In this document: in pieces, positions 27,382-34,769 of the stretch | How the letters are laid out: the number at the start of each line of letters is the position of its first letter | How positions within the stretch are numbered: position 1 is the stretch's first letter | Origin: Bacteroidia bacterium | GTDB taxonomy: Bacteria > Bacteroidota > Bacteroidia > B-17B0 > Aurantibacillaceae | DNA length: 64,000 nucleotides | Assembly: GCA_016787785.1 (NCBI GenBank) | Contig: JAEUTO010000005.1 | Span: 372,001 to 436,000 of the forward strand | Reading direction: 5' to 3' | Position numbers and translations under genes: made by a program | Notes under the pieces: generated by a model | Told to the model about the DNA's origin: nothing | Seen by the model: only the letters and a program-made list of their open reading frames with translations | The model's database searches: none

Positions 27382-27412
27382 TTAGATGTTTATTGTTTTA
27401 AAAACTTGCGGT
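27382..27412 (-). promoter_or_regulatory. Second copy of the putative ECF promoter motif
   Basis: ACCGCAAGTTTT, 12 bases, CATCTAA on the minus strand. It starts in the sigma gene stop codon and ends 6 bases before the anti-sigma-like ATG. If it is a promoter, the transcript would be nearly leaderless. Confidence 0.45.
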
Positions 27413-27957
27413 CATTTTTCATTTTTTTCGTAATAATCCCCCAAAATTTTCTGGAGATTCTGTTTTGCCCTAAAAAGAAGCGATTCTACCGACGGAACCG
27501 AGACCTTCATTACAGCGGCGATCTCTGCATAACTGAGGTCTTCGAGCTTACTTAAAATAAAAGCTGTTTTTTGATTCTCGGGAAGTTTATCTATAGCAGC
27601 AAATAAAATGGTAGCCCGCTCTTTATTTTCTAACTGCACGCCGGGGTGTATAAAATGAAGCGCTTCAATTTTTACTTCCCCTTTTTCGTTCGAAAAAATA
27701 GTTTGAAAAAAAGCGAATCTTTTTTTGCGATTCTTAGCTCTTAAAAATTCTAAAGAGCGCGTTACTGCAATGCGGTAGATCCAGGTTGAAATTTTTGATT
27801 CGCCTTTAAACTGGTGTAATGAATTGTGGATAGCGATAAAAACTTCCTGCGTTACGTCTTCAGCATCTTCAACATTTTGTAAATACTTTAAGCAAAGGTT
27901 ATACACCATTGCTCCATATTTTTCATATAACGCTTTAAATTCCGGATCGTCTGGCAT
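27412..27957 (-). CDS. RNA polymerase ECF-type sigma-70 factor
   Basis: A 181-residue ECF sigma factor. Region 2 is at about 8-75 (FKALYEKYGAMVYNLCLKYL, DAEDVTQEVFIAIHNSLHQF, STWIYRIAVTRSLEFLR). Region 4 is at about 118-170 (LPENQKTAFILSKLEDLSYA, VSVPSVESLLFRAKQNLQKIL). It is distinct from the sigma at 1795-2385. It heads the block leading into Spy-like, YHYH, multicopper oxidase and MbnP/MbnH genes, so copper or redox stress is the likely regulon theme. The DUF3124 gene ends 12 bases upstream, probably in the same transcript. Confidence 0.92.
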   Translation of the reverse strand: MPDDPEFKALYEKYGAMVYNLCLKYLQNVEDAEDVTQEVFIAIHNSLHQFKGESKISTWIYRIAVTRSLEFLRAKNRKKRFAFFQTIFSNEKGEVKIEALHFIHPGVQLENKERATILFAAIDKLPENQKTAFILSKLEDLSYAEIAAVMKVSVPSVESLLFRAKQNLQKILGDYYEKNEK

Positions 27958-27969
27958 GCAAGCCTAAAA

Positions 27970-28482
27970 TTATTTAATTACAATTCCATAGGTAACAAAA
28001 GAAACGCTGGCGTGACTATTATTATTTATGATCGCTTGTATTAACGGACTGTTTGCCGATCTTACAGCGCCCCAATTTACTACAAAATTAGCACCGGGTC
28101 CGCCTTTTGTTTCGGCTTGCTCAACAACAAATTCTATAGAACTCATGGGTTTAACTAAAATGGTTGACTTGGTATACTCTTTTAATAACTCGCCCTGCGA
28201 ACCGTAATAATTTACACTGGTAACGTAAATACTATCTTTAAAACTAATATTGCGCACGCTTAATGTTGCAGATAATTGTTGTGTTTTAGATCCATCCATC
28301 AAATAAATATTCGAATAAATTGGAACATAAACAGCCTGCTTAACGGTAAAAAGGCTATCTTCTATTTTAGCATAATTATATACCGGGCTCGGAAGGTGTA
28401 TCTTTTCATTTGTTTCGGAATTGCAGCCGGCAAAAAATAGTAGCAGACCCGCGATCGAAAATGTAAACTGTAATTTTCTCAT
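27970..28482 (-). CDS. DUF3124 domain lipoprotein
   Basis: A 170-residue lipoprotein with lipobox FAGC at residues 17-20. The DUF3124 domain follows: QAVYVPIYSNIYLMDG, LSATLSVRNISFKDSIYVTS, YGSQGELLKEY, FVVEQAETKGGPGANFVVNW and a final FVTYGIVI strand. Function is unknown for the family. It sits at the 5' end of the putative copper/redox operon, 12 bases before the ECF sigma gene, which suggests a periplasmic accessory or sensing role; that is inference. Confidence 0.82.
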   Translation of the reverse strand: MRKLQFTFSIAGLLLFFAGCNSETNEKIHLPSPVYNYAKIEDSLFTVKQAVYVPIYSNIYLMDGSKTQQLSATLSVRNISFKDSIYVTSVNYYGSQGELLKEYTKSTILVKPMSSIEFVVEQAETKGGPGANFVVNWGAVRSANSPLIQAIINNNSHASVSFVTYGIVIK

Positions 28483-28521
28483 GTTCTTAAAGATACAAAT
28501 GTTTAACCAAAAGACAAAAAA

Positions 28522-28547
28522 AAGAGGCAGCTTACCTGCTGCCTCTT
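28522..28547 (-). terminator. Terminator of the T9SS protein gene (minus strand)
   Basis: Ten-bp stem AAGAGGCAGC / GCTGCCTCTT with loop TTACCT. On the minus strand it is followed by a T-rich run. It separates the gene at 28572-29276 from the DUF3124/sigma operon. Confidence 0.8.
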
Positions 28548-28571
28548 AATATGTGCCATGTTTAACGGCTC

Positions 28572-29276
28572 TTATCTTGCAATTATTATTTTTCTTACTT
28601 CTTTTATGTCGCTGGAATTAACAGATAAATAATAAACGCCACTTTCAAGGCCGTTTAACTCTAATTGTATTTTTTTAGAAGGAAGGAAATTTTTGCTGTA
28701 AACTTTTGCGCCTAATAAATTAAAGATACTTATTTCACTTTCGTTAAACGACCCTGAAATTGTTTCAATACTAATATTATTGTTTGCGGGATTTGGATAA
28801 ACATTTAGTTTACTGCTATTTAATTTATTTTCTACTACCGCAGTTGCAATGCTGCAGTTAGCAGATGGCGTTACAATGGCAGAACAACTGGAGGTATTTA
28901 ATGTTAAAGTACTTTGGTTAACAATGGTTGCTCCCGGTTCAAGTATTATATTGCAGGCAACTGTTGATCCGGCCATTATATAAACAGTTGAAGTGTTTAC
29001 TACATAAAGGTTACCACAACCTTTTGATCTTACATGGTACGCCGAGTTTGCTTTTAAAACACCAACCCTGCAAAAACCGCTTGCGCCGCTGCTTAATGTA
29101 TCCCATACTACAGCATTGTTGCACAACAAAAGTGTTTGGGTTGATTCGGTAAACGTATTTACCGAAGTGCCGGCGGTAAAGGTGTGCATGGCTGAGTAAG
29201 CCGACTGGTTACAAGCTACTTGTGAATTTGCAACACATGCAAATAATATAGCAAAAGAGAATAAAAGTTTTTTCAT
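28572..29276 (-). CDS. Small secreted protein with T9SS sorting domain
   Basis: A 234-residue protein with signal peptide MKKLLFSFAILFACVANSQ and a T9SS type A sorting domain over the last about 75 residues (VYPNPANNNISIET to VRKIIIAR). The mature region (about 20-155) is Cys/Ser/Thr-rich with short beta-helix-like strands (VYIMAGSTVACNIILEPGAT, IVNQSTLTLN), recalling right-handed parallel beta-helix surface proteins. No enzymatic motif is visible. It has its own terminator and is not part of the downstream sigma operon. Confidence 0.82.
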   Translation of the reverse strand: MKKLLFSFAILFACVANSQVACNQSAYSAMHTFTAGTSVNTFTESTQTLLLCNNAVVWDTLSSGASGFCRVGVLKANSAYHVRSKGCGNLYVVNTSTVYIMAGSTVACNIILEPGATIVNQSTLTLNTSSCSAIVTPSANCSIATAVVENKLNSSKLNVYPNPANNNISIETISGSFNESEISIFNLLGAKVYSKNFLPSKKIQLELNGLESGVYYLSVNSSDIKEVRKIIIAR

Positions 29277-29428
29277 TTGAAAGAGTTTTAAATTTTTTCA
29301 AATGTAACAATACAGCTAAATAATTTTCAGATGAATGACTATAAAGCCTTTTAAAATTACTGTGCTGCCAAACTTACGTAGTAAATAATTTTACATTGAG
29401 CAGGAGAAGCGTTTTGTTGAGTAAATGC

Positions 29429-29821
29429 CTAATCCATTGGGGTACAGATCTCAATTAAAAAACCATTGAGGTCTGTAACATAAGCTACAACTTGTCCCCA
29501 GGGTTTTGTTTTTGCTTGCTCAACTAAAATAGCGCCGGCCATTATGGCACCGGCAACTGCTTTTTCTACATCATCGGTAGTAAAGCCTATTTCCATTCCA
29601 AAAGGTTTTTTGCCTCGTTCGCTTTCAACAAATCCTTTTGAAAGATTTTTGTTTGCTAACTCTATCGCACAAAAAGAAAGGGTAGTATCGCCAGTTGCTA
29701 ATTCGCCATACTCATTTTCTCCTGCAATAAATTTACGTTTAAAACCAAAAGCGTTTTCATAAAATTCAATTGTTTTGGTTACGTCTTTTACGTAAAAAAT
29801 GGTGTAGGCAAATTTTATCAT
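29429..29821 (-). CDS. VOC family (glyoxalase-like) protein
   Basis: A 130-residue protein. I chose the internal ATG at 29821 because the conserved start MIKFAYTIFYVKDV follows directly; an upstream extension to 29866 would add 15 hydrophobic, non-conserved residues. Two beta-alpha-beta-beta-beta units typical of vicinal oxygen chelate proteins are visible: YVKDVTKTIEFYENAFGFKR, and GFTTDDVEKAVAGAIMAGA then YVTDLNGFLIEICTP with the metal-ligand Glu. Members include glyoxalases, dioxygenases and resistance proteins; the substrate here is unknown. Confidence 0.85.
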   Translation of the reverse strand: MIKFAYTIFYVKDVTKTIEFYENAFGFKRKFIAGENEYGELATGDTTLSFCAIELANKNLSKGFVESERGKKPFGMEIGFTTDDVEKAVAGAIMAGAILVEQAKTKPWGQVVAYVTDLNGFLIEICTPMD

Positions 29822-29851
29822 AACTTTTATTTTGAGTAAAAATAAGAAATA

Positions 29852-30025
29852 TAACCACATAGACACATAGTTTTATCCTCCTTTGGAGTAGGTGGCGCGA
29901 AGCGACGGAGGAGGGTTTTCAAAAGCTCAACAAAAGTAAAACATAGGATTTCTTCGCTAGCGAAGAAATTTATGTGAACCTATCTTTGGCATACAGTCGG
30001 TCCTAACCTATGTTTCTATGTGTTT
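29852..30025. repeat. Composite intergenic repeat: CACATAG arms, GC-rich double hairpin, central hairpin
   Basis: The left end ACCACATAGACACATAG and right end CTATGTTTCTATGTGTTT are near inverted repeats. Inside lie one GC-rich double-hairpin module (29876-29915: CTCC-TTT-GGAG then CGC-GAA-GCG) and a central self-complementary hairpin at 29948-29969 (ATTTCTTCGC / GCGAAGAAAT around TA). Related elements occur at 44791-44901, 58563-58716 and 61080-61217. No ORF is present. Confidence 0.7.
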
Positions 30026-30031
30026 AAAATT

Positions 30032-30640
30032 TTAAGCTACTATAGTTCTAAACGTCAAATTTATTCGTGGTGCAAATAGTTTTGTAGTTGGCGGCAAACG
30101 GTGCAACCAGTTTGTTTGCGTTGCATCTTTCATTAGCAATAAACTTCCATGTTCCAATATCAGCGCAACAGTTTCTTTTGTTCGTTTATGTTTAAAGGCA
30201 AATTTCCGTTCCGCGCCAAAACTTAAAGAAGCTATTGTGCCATTCTTTTGCAGCGCCTTTTCATCATCGCTGTGCCATGCCATGCCTTCGTTACCATTAT
30301 GGTACAAATTCAAGAGACAGGAATTAAATGTGGCACCACTCATTTTTTCTGTTAACTGCTTTAATTCTAAAAGCTCTTTTGTCCAGGGTAAAGCTTGTTT
30401 GGTTGTGTTAGAGTAGGTGTAAGGATAATTTTGATTAGCATACCAGGCTACTTTTCTTGGTGTAACAATATGCTTGCCATAAATGATGGCTTCATCATTT
30501 TTCCATTCAATGGTATTTAATAATGTTTGGTAATAATTACTTGCTTGTTGCTTGTCCATTATTTTTCCGAAATAATTTACTGTACCATCAAAGGGTAATA
30601 AATTTTCGGTTGGATCTGCTTCAAATAAACTCACAAACAA
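30032..30640 (-). CDS. AlkB-like 2-oxoglutarate-dependent dioxygenase
   Basis: A 202-residue Fe(II)/2-oxoglutarate dioxygenase of the AlkB family, which repairs alkylated bases in DNA or RNA. The iron ligands are the HxD of GMAWHSDDE and the distal His of NWLHRLPP. The 2-oxoglutarate-binding Arg is in RINLTFR. The nucleotide-lid motif LNLYHNG is also present. The start is not certain: TTG at 30640 gives the longest form, with a GTG two codons later. It is followed after 20 bases by no partner gene of obvious relation. Confidence 0.88.
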   Translation of the reverse strand: MFVSLFEADPTENLLPFDGTVNYFGKIMDKQQASNYYQTLLNTIEWKNDEAIIYGKHIVTPRKVAWYANQNYPYTYSNTTKQALPWTKELLELKQLTEKMSGATFNSCLLNLYHNGNEGMAWHSDDEKALQKNGTIASLSFGAERKFAFKHKRTKETVALILEHGSLLLMKDATQTNWLHRLPPTTKLFAPRINLTFRTIVA

Positions 30641-30660
30641 AATTACATTTTTATAGTAGA

Positions 30661-30954
30661 TTACTTTTTACTGAAAGCTAATTTTTTTGCTTTTAAAGCT
30701 GCGCGTAGTTTTGGTAAAGAGCCCGGACCCATGCCATGAAGTTCTAAAATTTCAGCTTCTGAATATTTTGATAGTTGAGCCAATGTTTTTATACCTGCAT
30801 TTTCGAGGGCGCGTCTTGCAGGTGCTGCGAGTAAAGAAAGAAAACCGTTCTCAGGTTTTCTCTCCTCTTCGCAAATGGGGCAGGTAGGACAATCACTACT
30901 TTTATAGTATGTATGTCCTTTGCTGCAGGTTCTTAATTGTTTTTTTGCGCACAT
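30661..30954 (-). CDS. Zinc-ribbon protein with RNA polymerase alpha-CTD-like helix-hairpin-helix
   Basis: A 97-residue protein with two parts. An N-terminal zinc-ribbon-like segment holds Cys and His at CSKGHTYYKSSDCPTCPICE. A C-terminal helix-hairpin-helix domain (about 42-90) matches the RNA polymerase alpha C-terminal domain (APARRALENAGIKTLAQLSK, LELHGMGPGSLPKLRAAL). Such stand-alone proteins are common in Bacteroidota; the HhH part should bind DNA. Its ATG overlaps the stop of the upstream SRPBCC gene by one base, so they are cotranscribed. Confidence 0.8.
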   Translation of the reverse strand: MCAKKQLRTCSKGHTYYKSSDCPTCPICEEERKPENGFLSLLAAPARRALENAGIKTLAQLSKYSEAEILELHGMGPGSLPKLRAALKAKKLAFSKK

Positions 30955-31364
30955 CAGTTATTTTCTGTGTACTTTTTAAAGTTATCAAGTATGGCTTGCC
31001 AACCTGCTTTTTGCATATCACCTGGGTTCATTGATTCAGGATCAAAGGTCTCTACTACTTTAGTTTCGTTACCATTGCCGGCAAAACTAATTTTTACTTT
31101 TCTGCCATCTTCCAAAGTGTATTCTATTAATTTGTTTTGCTGCACGTTTGTGTATATGCCACCAAAGTCAAAACTAAAGCTACCATCTTTTGCTGCCATG
31201 GTAGTGCTAAATTTTCCTCCAACGCGCAGGTCGTTATCTGCCTTTGGCGCATGCCAATCATCTGATGCCTGACACCATTTTGTAACGTGCTGCGGTTCGC
31301 TCCAGTATTTCCAAACTTTTTCTACCGGCGCTTTAACTGTGGTTTCAACTGTTATTGTTTCCAT
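30954..31364 (-). CDS. SRPBCC (AHSA1-like) domain protein
   Basis: A 136-residue single-domain protein of the START/Bet v1-like fold: TVETTVKAPVEKVWKYWSEP, HVTKWCQASDDWHAP, KFSTTMAAKDGSFSFDFGG, YTLEDGRKVKISF and the C-terminal helix GWQAILDNFKKYTE. Members bind hydrophobic ligands or act as Hsp90-activator-like proteins. Function here is unknown. Its start is ATG at 31364. Confidence 0.85.
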   Translation of the reverse strand: METITVETTVKAPVEKVWKYWSEPQHVTKWCQASDDWHAPKADNDLRVGGKFSTTMAAKDGSFSFDFGGIYTNVQQNKLIEYTLEDGRKVKISFAGNGNETKVVETFDPESMNPGDMQKAGWQAILDNFKKYTENN

Positions 31365-31616
31365 TGTTTATTTTTTTTTGATCTGTTCAGCACAAATTTA
31401 ATAGGTCCTTTTTAAAAAGCAAGGTTTCGAACGAAAATTAAGCGTCTGTTTACGCAAATAATTATTAACCCGTCTATATGCTGCCAACATTACCAGTATA
31501 TGAACCAGTTATTTGCGCCCACTTACCAGATATATAAAACCGGCCTTAAAAACTTTCCTTTTGCTTGCGACACACGTATAAATAAATAGAAACAACAACC
31601 TAAATAAATATATATT

Positions 31617-31910
31617 ATGGAAACAAAAGAAAATGTGAGAAGGATTCCAAGGAGAATAGTTCTCGTTAGCACAATATTATTATTCGCTGTTTCAACAACA
31701 GCAAATACACTTAGCATAGCAACCAATCCCATGAAAGAAAATATGTTCGTGTTCTATTTAACGGCGATCTTTTTCTTTGCTTTATTTTTACTGTATGTAC
31801 TGGTTTCGCGTTTACCAAAAAACAGCCATAACATTGAAGCTGAACTTAAAGCCATAAATGTTAGAAGAAAACATCATCATTACCGCAAAATAATTAAGAA
31901 AACGGCTTAA
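31617..31910 (+). CDS. Small two-helix membrane protein of unknown function
   Basis: A 97-residue protein with a basic N-terminus (ENVRRIPRR), two hydrophobic segments at about 14-34 (VLVSTILLFAVSTTANTLS) and 42-63 (FVFYLTAIFFFALFLLYVLV), and a basic His-rich cytoplasmic tail (RRKHHHYRKIIKK). The codon pattern and an upstream gap of 250 bases suggest a stand-alone gene. I do not recognise a family. An antisense ORF at 31523-31732 is a shadow. Confidence 0.55.
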   Translation: METKENVRRIPRRIVLVSTILLFAVSTTANTLSIATNPMKENMFVFYLTAIFFFALFLLYVLVSRLPKNSHNIEAELKAINVRRKHHHYRKIIKKTA

Positions 31911-31983
31911 TACAAACCAGTTACCACCCCAATATATCATGTTCGCGCGAACCGGGGATCTAATTCTTCACAAAATTTATAAT

Positions 31984-33270
31984 TCAATTTAAGTCCAAAA
32001 TTTGTAAAAGACAATCTTTTTTGGATACGATATCTACATAAAAAATACATTCAATGTTGTTATCTGAAATGGATTTAAAATTTTGTGGGTGATATTTATT
32101 TGAAACGCCTGAATCTATTTGTTTTAAGAGCTGCATGTTTTCATTGTATAAATAATAGCTCCACTTTCCCGCAGTGTTTGCGGAAAGTATAGCTACATTT
32201 TTATTTGGCAGTAAGATCATCTTATCGAAATCGGCATAATCATTTAGTGGGATCTTTTTTTGAAGTAAAATATTAAAACTAGTATCTGTTGTAGTAAACT
32301 GTATCTCTTTTTTACTGGCCCCAATATGGCTAAGTGTAATGTAATTATTTGCTTGAGTTGCAAAAAATTCATTGATGTTTACCCAGTCTGAATAACTTTG
32401 ACTCTGTTTTAATACATCTGCAAAATGCGGTATTTCTGTAAGCTTATTTTTAGTGAAGCAGTATAAATGATTACTGTTCTTTAAAGTAAACTGATCCAAG
32501 TTAGAAGTAGCAAAATAATAGGCGTTATCTTTTTTCGAAACTTCAGATAGTTCTAATCTGCCCTTATCGTTATGCGGCGTTTCTGTTACAGAAAGAATAT
32601 CAAATACATTTATCCATCCGCGTTTTTCATCTTTATGCACTTTTGAAGTTGACACACGAATAATCTCCGCTTTTTCATCGCCTTTATTATTTTTATTATC
32701 AATATTACTTCTTGTAAAGATCAATAGCTCGTCTTTTTCGATAAAAATATTCTTTAAAATGCAGGAATAAGGCCTTTGTACAAACCACATCTGTGATCTT
32801 AATTGCATATTGGTTTTAATGATCACCGGTTGCCAGGCAGAAAAAGATCTTTCGCCAACTTTCAAATAATCGAAAAAAAGAGCACCAATAGTAAATTGTT
32901 TTTTTATTGGGTCGTAAATTATTTTCTCACCAATAAACGATCTTGCAATTTGTTTGATCTTATAATTTTTATCGGTTGTTATTAATATTCCCATTCCTTC
33001 ATCATATACAACTCCTTTCAGTTCAAATAATCGGTTAATGAGTGTATCACGATCTTTTTCTTCTTTTTCAATGGCATGAATTTCACCAACCAATAAATGG
33101 TCACTTTTTTCATCCGCCACGTCATCATTTAGTTTAAGCGCAAAACCTTTAAAATTAAAATTATGTTGTGTGATCTCGTTAGCCAGCGGAACTGAAGTAA
33201 CAGTTTGACCTTTTAGTTGCGTGGATATAAAAAGGCAAATAAGAAAAGATGTAAATAAAATTCTCGTCAT
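31984..33270 (-). CDS. Secreted protein of unknown function (428 aa)
   Basis: A 428-residue protein with a signal peptide (MTRILFTSFLICLFISTQLK). The mature protein has many short beta strands spaced like beta-propeller blades (KLTEIPHFADVLKQ, YYFATSNLDQFTLKN, KWSYYLYNENMQLLKQID), with no recognised family motif and no T9SS tail, so it is probably periplasmic. Its ATG overlaps the stop of the upstream gene (33267-33620) by 4 bases, indicating an operon. Confidence 0.65.
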   Translation of the reverse strand: MTRILFTSFLICLFISTQLKGQTVTSVPLANEITQHNFNFKGFALKLNDDVADEKSDHLLVGEIHAIEKEEKDRDTLINRLFELKGVVYDEGMGILITTDKNYKIKQIARSFIGEKIIYDPIKKQFTIGALFFDYLKVGERSFSAWQPVIIKTNMQLRSQMWFVQRPYSCILKNIFIEKDELLIFTRSNIDNKNNKGDEKAEIIRVSTSKVHKDEKRGWINVFDILSVTETPHNDKGRLELSEVSKKDNAYYFATSNLDQFTLKNSNHLYCFTKNKLTEIPHFADVLKQSQSYSDWVNINEFFATQANNYITLSHIGASKKEIQFTTTDTSFNILLQKKIPLNDYADFDKMILLPNKNVAILSANTAGKWSYYLYNENMQLLKQIDSGVSNKYHPQNFKSISDNNIECIFYVDIVSKKDCLLQILDLN

Positions 33271-33620
33271 ACACCTATTTCCACTTCTATCATAGGTGCT
33301 TTGGTGCCGGCCGGCCCAAATATTAAATTGGCAATGGCACCTTTCATAAACGATGTTTGTTCTAATAAAGGTTTCACGGTTTTAAATAAAACCTCTGCAT
33401 TTGGGCCATACATAAACAAAGTGGCATCTGTATCGTCCATAGCCACTTCGTGTCCATCATAGTCGCCCACCTTATTATCTGAAATTATTTTTGTGAGACG
33501 AATTTCCAGCTCATGTAACATATCCAGGTTATCGTGCGGGTAATGAAAACTAATAATAACGGCATGTTCTTTGCCATATTTGCTTGAATAACCTTCTGAA
33601 ATATTTTCGAACAGTTCCAT
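33267..33620 (-). CDS. Conserved small protein of unknown function
   Basis: A 117-residue soluble protein. I chose ATG at 33620 (MELFENISEGYSSKYGKEHA); the longer reading from 33671 adds 17 residues with no obvious homology. The pattern of strand-helix-strand-strand-helix (AVIISFHYPH, LDMLHELEIRLTKII, ATLFMYGPNAEVLFKTVKP) suggests a ferredoxin-like fold. Function unknown. It precedes the secreted protein gene with a 4-base overlap. Confidence 0.6.
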   Translation of the reverse strand: MELFENISEGYSSKYGKEHAVIISFHYPHDNLDMLHELEIRLTKIISDNKVGDYDGHEVAMDDTDATLFMYGPNAEVLFKTVKPLLEQTSFMKGAIANLIFGPAGTKAPMIEVEIGV

Positions 33621-33676
33621 TTTTGTTTTAGATTCAGAAATAAATGTAAAAAATTTTTCAAACGAAAACAACAGCC

Positions 33677-34069
33677 TTACTTTAAGCCTTTGTTTATGAT
33701 CTCTTTTAAAACAGCGGCATCCACTTCTTCTAATTTGTTAATGTACAGGCAACCTTTTCCGGTTTTGTGCTTACCAAGTTTTTTAAGAAGCGCTGCATTC
33801 TCAACCGCTCCCGAAATATATAAGGCAAAATTTTGTTTGCGGGGCGAGAAACCCATGATGAACCAATCCAATTCACGGCCGCTCTCGTACTTTAAAACTT
33901 TATCGCCAAAACCAATAATAGCAGTGCCCCACATTTTGGCTTTTGCCTTTGTTGCTTTCTCCATTAAACTAATAATTGCCAGCGCATCTTTTTGCCTTTC
34001 TTTCTCAGTTATTTTTTTTACAAATGCATCAACGCTAAGCTCCGTCTTTTTTGTTTTTAATTCTGCCAT
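33677..34069 (-). CDS. DUF1801 domain protein
   Basis: A 130-residue protein of the DUF1801/YdhG-like family: VDAFVKKITEKERQKDALAI, KMWGTAIIGFGDKVLKYESG, WFIMGFSPRKQNFALYISG, KHKTGKGCLYINKLEEVD. The family has a compact alpha/beta fold and unknown function. The start is ATG at 34069. Confidence 0.85.
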   Translation of the reverse strand: MAELKTKKTELSVDAFVKKITEKERQKDALAIISLMEKATKAKAKMWGTAIIGFGDKVLKYESGRELDWFIMGFSPRKQNFALYISGAVENAALLKKLGKHKTGKGCLYINKLEEVDAAVLKEIINKGLK

Positions 34070-34133
34070 GATATTAAATTAAAAAATAAATGTAAAAAAT
34101 TTTAATAGGGAAAACAAGTTGTAAGCTAACAAG

Positions 34134-34637
34134 TTATTTTTTACAGGAATTATCGGTCATCACACTCATGCCGCCCGATAAATTAATAATGTTTTTAAAA
34201 CCATTTTGCGTTAACTGGTGCGAAGCCCTTGGACTGCGATGACTATGTGAGCAATACACAATGATCTCAGCGTTCTTGTATTTCTCAAGCTCTTTCAATC
34301 TCGTTTTCAGATCATCAACCGGAATATTAATGGCATTTTTTAAAGAACCAAAATCAGGATCAGTCTTGCCTTCAAATTCTTCTTTGGTTCTTACATCCAG
34401 CAAAATAGTTTTTGGATGCCCTTTAATATAATCGCAAACCTTTGTTGTTTCTATAGTTTTAAAAGTAATAGAGCTGGCTAAAACGCGGTCCATTTTACAA
34501 TGCGGACATTTACCTGCTTGTGTAAAAACTTCTTTATCACAATCCTGCCCACAAGGCATGCATTTGTAATTTTGCGCTTTCGCAAAAAAAGAGAAAAAGA
34601 AAATGGTAATTAAAAGAACTATTTTTTGAGAGGTCAT
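34134..34637 (-). CDS. Exported rhodanese with heavy-metal-binding domain
   Basis: A 167-residue periplasmic protein with signal peptide MTSQKIVLLITIFFFSFFAK. A Cys-rich heavy-metal-binding segment follows at about 24-50, with CMPCGQDCDKEVF and KCPHCKMDRVL. The rhodanese domain (about 60-162) has LLDVRTKEEFEG, NAINIPVD and the catalytic Cys in VYCSHSHRSPRAS, and ends GFKNIINLSGGM. Rhodaneses transfer sulphane sulphur; the metal-binding segment suggests a link to soft metals such as copper, as in other Bacteroidota proteins of this layout. Confidence 0.87.
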   Translation of the reverse strand: MTSQKIVLLITIFFFSFFAKAQNYKCMPCGQDCDKEVFTQAGKCPHCKMDRVLASSITFKTIETTKVCDYIKGHPKTILLDVRTKEEFEGKTDPDFGSLKNAINIPVDDLKTRLKELEKYKNAEIIVYCSHSHRSPRASHQLTQNGFKNIINLSGGMSVMTDNSCKK

Positions 34638-34704
34638 AATATCACAAATTGCTGGTTAAATGTACAAAGCTTTTTGGAGAGGGAAAAATCTATTGGCGTA
34701 TGGA

Positions 34705-34745
34705 TTAGATCCCGATACTTATTGGGGCCGCGCTAACGGATAGCT
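34705..34745. repeat. Short intergenic hairpin repeat with GCTAACGG tail
   Basis: Hairpin CCCGAT / ATTGGG (loop ACTT) followed by CGCGCTAACGGA. The hairpin-plus-CTAAC layout recurs in the gaps at 36117-36174 and 37005-37085. Confidence 0.4.
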
Positions 34746-34769
34746 ATTTGATCCAAATTGATAGTTATT

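Noticed and set aside
31523-31732. Minus-strand ORF of 69 codons
   Set aside because: It overlaps the small membrane protein gene on the plus strand in antisense and lacks independent support.
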